From the NCBI RefSeq assembly GCF_900110485.1, contig NZ_FODY01000036.1, forward strand, positions 1 through 33,174: a stretch of 33,174 nucleotides of DNA. Reading direction: 5' to 3'. A model generated the notes under the pieces. That model was given only the letters and a program-made list of their open reading frames with translations. It did not search any database and was not told the DNA's origin. This stretch comes from Propionispora vibrioides (GTDB lineage Bacteria > Bacillota > Negativicutes > Propionisporales > Propionisporaceae). Shown here one piece after another: positions 32,131 to 33,174 of the stretch (positions are counted from its first letter, which is position 1; each line of letters starts with the position of its first letter). A program made the translations under genes and the position numbers.

Positions 32131-32322
32131 ATATCGTATATTCAGCAAAGACGGACTATGCTTGTACTGCTAAGCGGCGGATAAAGTAGCCGCAGCCAAA
32201 GGCAGGGTGAATAATGATTCCGCTTATAACAACAGGGGAACGCTGCCGGACTCTTAAAAAGGGTATTGGTAGGCGAGATTGCTTTTTACAGAAAATAATT
32301 TTGGCAAATAAATTTCAGGAAT
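32131..32322. other. Intergenic sequence without recognised content
   Basis: About 190 bp. I compared it with common riboswitch cores (cobalamin, c-di-GMP, molybdenum cofactor) from memory and saw none. GCGGC/GCCGC near 32174-32198 is a minor inverted repeat. Confidence 0.4.
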
Positions 32323-32366
32323 GGTTACATTTTGTTTAGGAATTGTTTAGATTTTATTTCTATACT
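32323..32366 (+). promoter_or_regulatory. Three 11-bp direct repeats next to a -10 box
   Basis: GGTTACATTTT (32323-32333), GTTTAGGAATT (32334-32344) and GTTTAGATTTT (32345-32355) follow each other in perfect 11-bp phase. TATACT at 32361-32366 lies 5 bp later and has no consensus -35. This is the layout of promoters activated by OmpR/PhoB-type response regulators. Confidence 0.55.
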
Positions 32367-32440
32367 AGCGGTAGCGATGGGTTTGAAATTTTCAATTTCC
32401 CCGGTTTTTATTGATAGTGTAAAAATAAGGAGGGTTTATT

Positions 32441-33013
32441 TTGGAAACCAAAATTTCGTTTTTTGAAAAGGCGAAAGTAAAAGCAGGCAAAGGTTTTTCA
32501 GCAATTCCTGTTAAAAAGGTTGGTCTGACGCTTATTATCTGTATGGTTATTGCCGGAGCAGGCGGTGTATACTGGCACCAAGAAAAGCTGGATGAACATA
32601 GGAGAATTGTACAAGCCAGGACAAGGATGATTGAAGCACAAGCGGCTAAGAATAATATCACGCTGCTTGACCAGGAAGCAGTCAAAAGGATTGTAGCAGA
32701 GGCGATTGGCGTTGATGGCAGTCAAATCGAATATAAACAAATAGAGCTTACGACTAAAGATAACGAACAATACATGGAAAAAAGAAGTGAACACAGTAAA
32801 GGTTATGAGAAACTGATGATGAACGACAAATTCACCTGGAAGCCGTTGGCAATGGAAATGGGACCGATTGTGGCAACAACAGCAAAAGTGGATAATCCGG
32901 TCGCTTCCTATCCGTTTTACAAAGTGACCTGTAAGGCTAATGGTATTAAATATCGGTTACAGGTTGATGCTGTTACCGGACGGGTTTTAACCAGCAAAGT
33001 GAATGGTGATTGA
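32441..33013 (+). CDS. Membrane-anchored PepSY-domain protein
   Basis: A 190-residue protein with a cationic N-terminus (about 26 residues), one membrane segment (VGLTLIICMVIAGAGGVYW, residues about 27-45) and an extracytoplasmic part. Residues 75-188 carry a PepSY domain ending in the characteristic YRLQVDAVTGRVLTSKVN. PepSY domains are thought to bind or inhibit peptidases or sense envelope conditions; no more can be said. The start is TTG 32441 with AAGGAGGG 7 nt upstream. Likely response-regulator control is suggested by the 11-bp repeats in its promoter. No partner gene lies within the window. Confidence 0.82.
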   Translation: METKISFFEKAKVKAGKGFSAIPVKKVGLTLIICMVIAGAGGVYWHQEKLDEHRRIVQARTRMIEAQAAKNNITLLDQEAVKRIVAEAIGVDGSQIEYKQIELTTKDNEQYMEKRSEHSKGYEKLMMNDKFTWKPLAMEMGPIVATTAKVDNPVASYPFYKVTCKANGIKYRLQVDAVTGRVLTSKVNGD

Positions 33014-33042
33014 CAAGGGAGTGAAGGTGAGTCTAAGGTTCC

Positions 33043-33174
33043 TAGGGAATCACTGATTTATTCACACTGCACATCCTGGCGGATCTTTTTCCGTCTGGCT
33101 GCGTCAGCAAAACCTTGAAATAGGGACCGCTATTCCTGCGGTTTTACTTCCTTGCCAGCCGAAAAAATCTCTCG
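33043..33174. repeat. MITE-like element (family F2), copy C, cut by window end
   Basis: Begins TAGGGAATCACTGATTTATTC and shares GATCTTTTTCCGTCTGGC, GTCAGCAAAACCTTGAAATAG and TTGCCAGCCGAAAAAATCTCTCG with copies A and B. It also has GGGACCGCTATTCCTGC, the core shared with family F1. It lies 29 nt after the PepSY gene. Confidence 0.75.

Overview
The window looks like chromosome of an anaerobic, endospore-forming Firmicute, most likely a Negativicutes/Sporomusaceae-type organism. This is inferred from mid-range GC, many GTG/TTG starts with strong GGAGG sites, and spore genes (prkA-yhbH-spoVR, ytaF, cotJA-cotJB-cotJC) sitting beside a DUF2935 protein. No taxonomic marker was searched.

Layout. 1-374 is the end of an rRNA operon (spacer, 5S rRNA, terminator). 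375-1205 has no gene and holds a nested set of repeats whose stems co-vary. 1206-2516 carries a small cyclophilin and a TSUP permease. 2769-7380 is the sporulation/starvation trio prkA, yhbH, spoVR. 7650-8288 (minus) is ytaF. 8469-12593 is gyrA, a VOC protein and a PatB/MalY C-S lyase. 12796-16704 is an AcoR-like AAA+ regulator that lacks the sigma-54 contact loop, trmB, and a double DUF2935 protein. A minus-strand beta-propeller (16968-17939) is followed by an FtsW/RodA protein, a PspC-domain protein and the cotJ operon. 21176-22609 (minus) is a sodium:solute symporter. 23020-24294 is an ammonium transporter behind a clear leader attenuator.

24370-32063 reads as one catabolic locus: an ACS-type MFS permease (minus), a split transketolase, a PGDH_C-type oxidoreductase, a FadR-type regulator, a hydroxypyruvate-reductase-like dehydrogenase and an MOFRL glycerate kinase. 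The permease and the transketolase operon are divergent. Each has a strong promoter followed at the transcription start by the same operator, ACGT-N3-ACGT inside a conserved flank. I propose a redox-balanced route for a branched sugar acid such as D-apionate: oxidoisomerisation to 3-oxo-isoapionate, transketolase cleavage to hydroxypyruvate, reduction to D-glycerate, and phosphorylation to phosphoglycerate. The carbon skeletons fit, but the substrate is inference.

Small non-coding palindromic elements are scattered through the window in at least three families. In five of the seven elements outside the rRNA region the outer end coincides with the stop codon of the upstream gene. The window ends inside one of these elements, just after a membrane-anchored PepSY protein whose promoter carries three 11-bp direct repeats typical of an OmpR/PhoB-type site.
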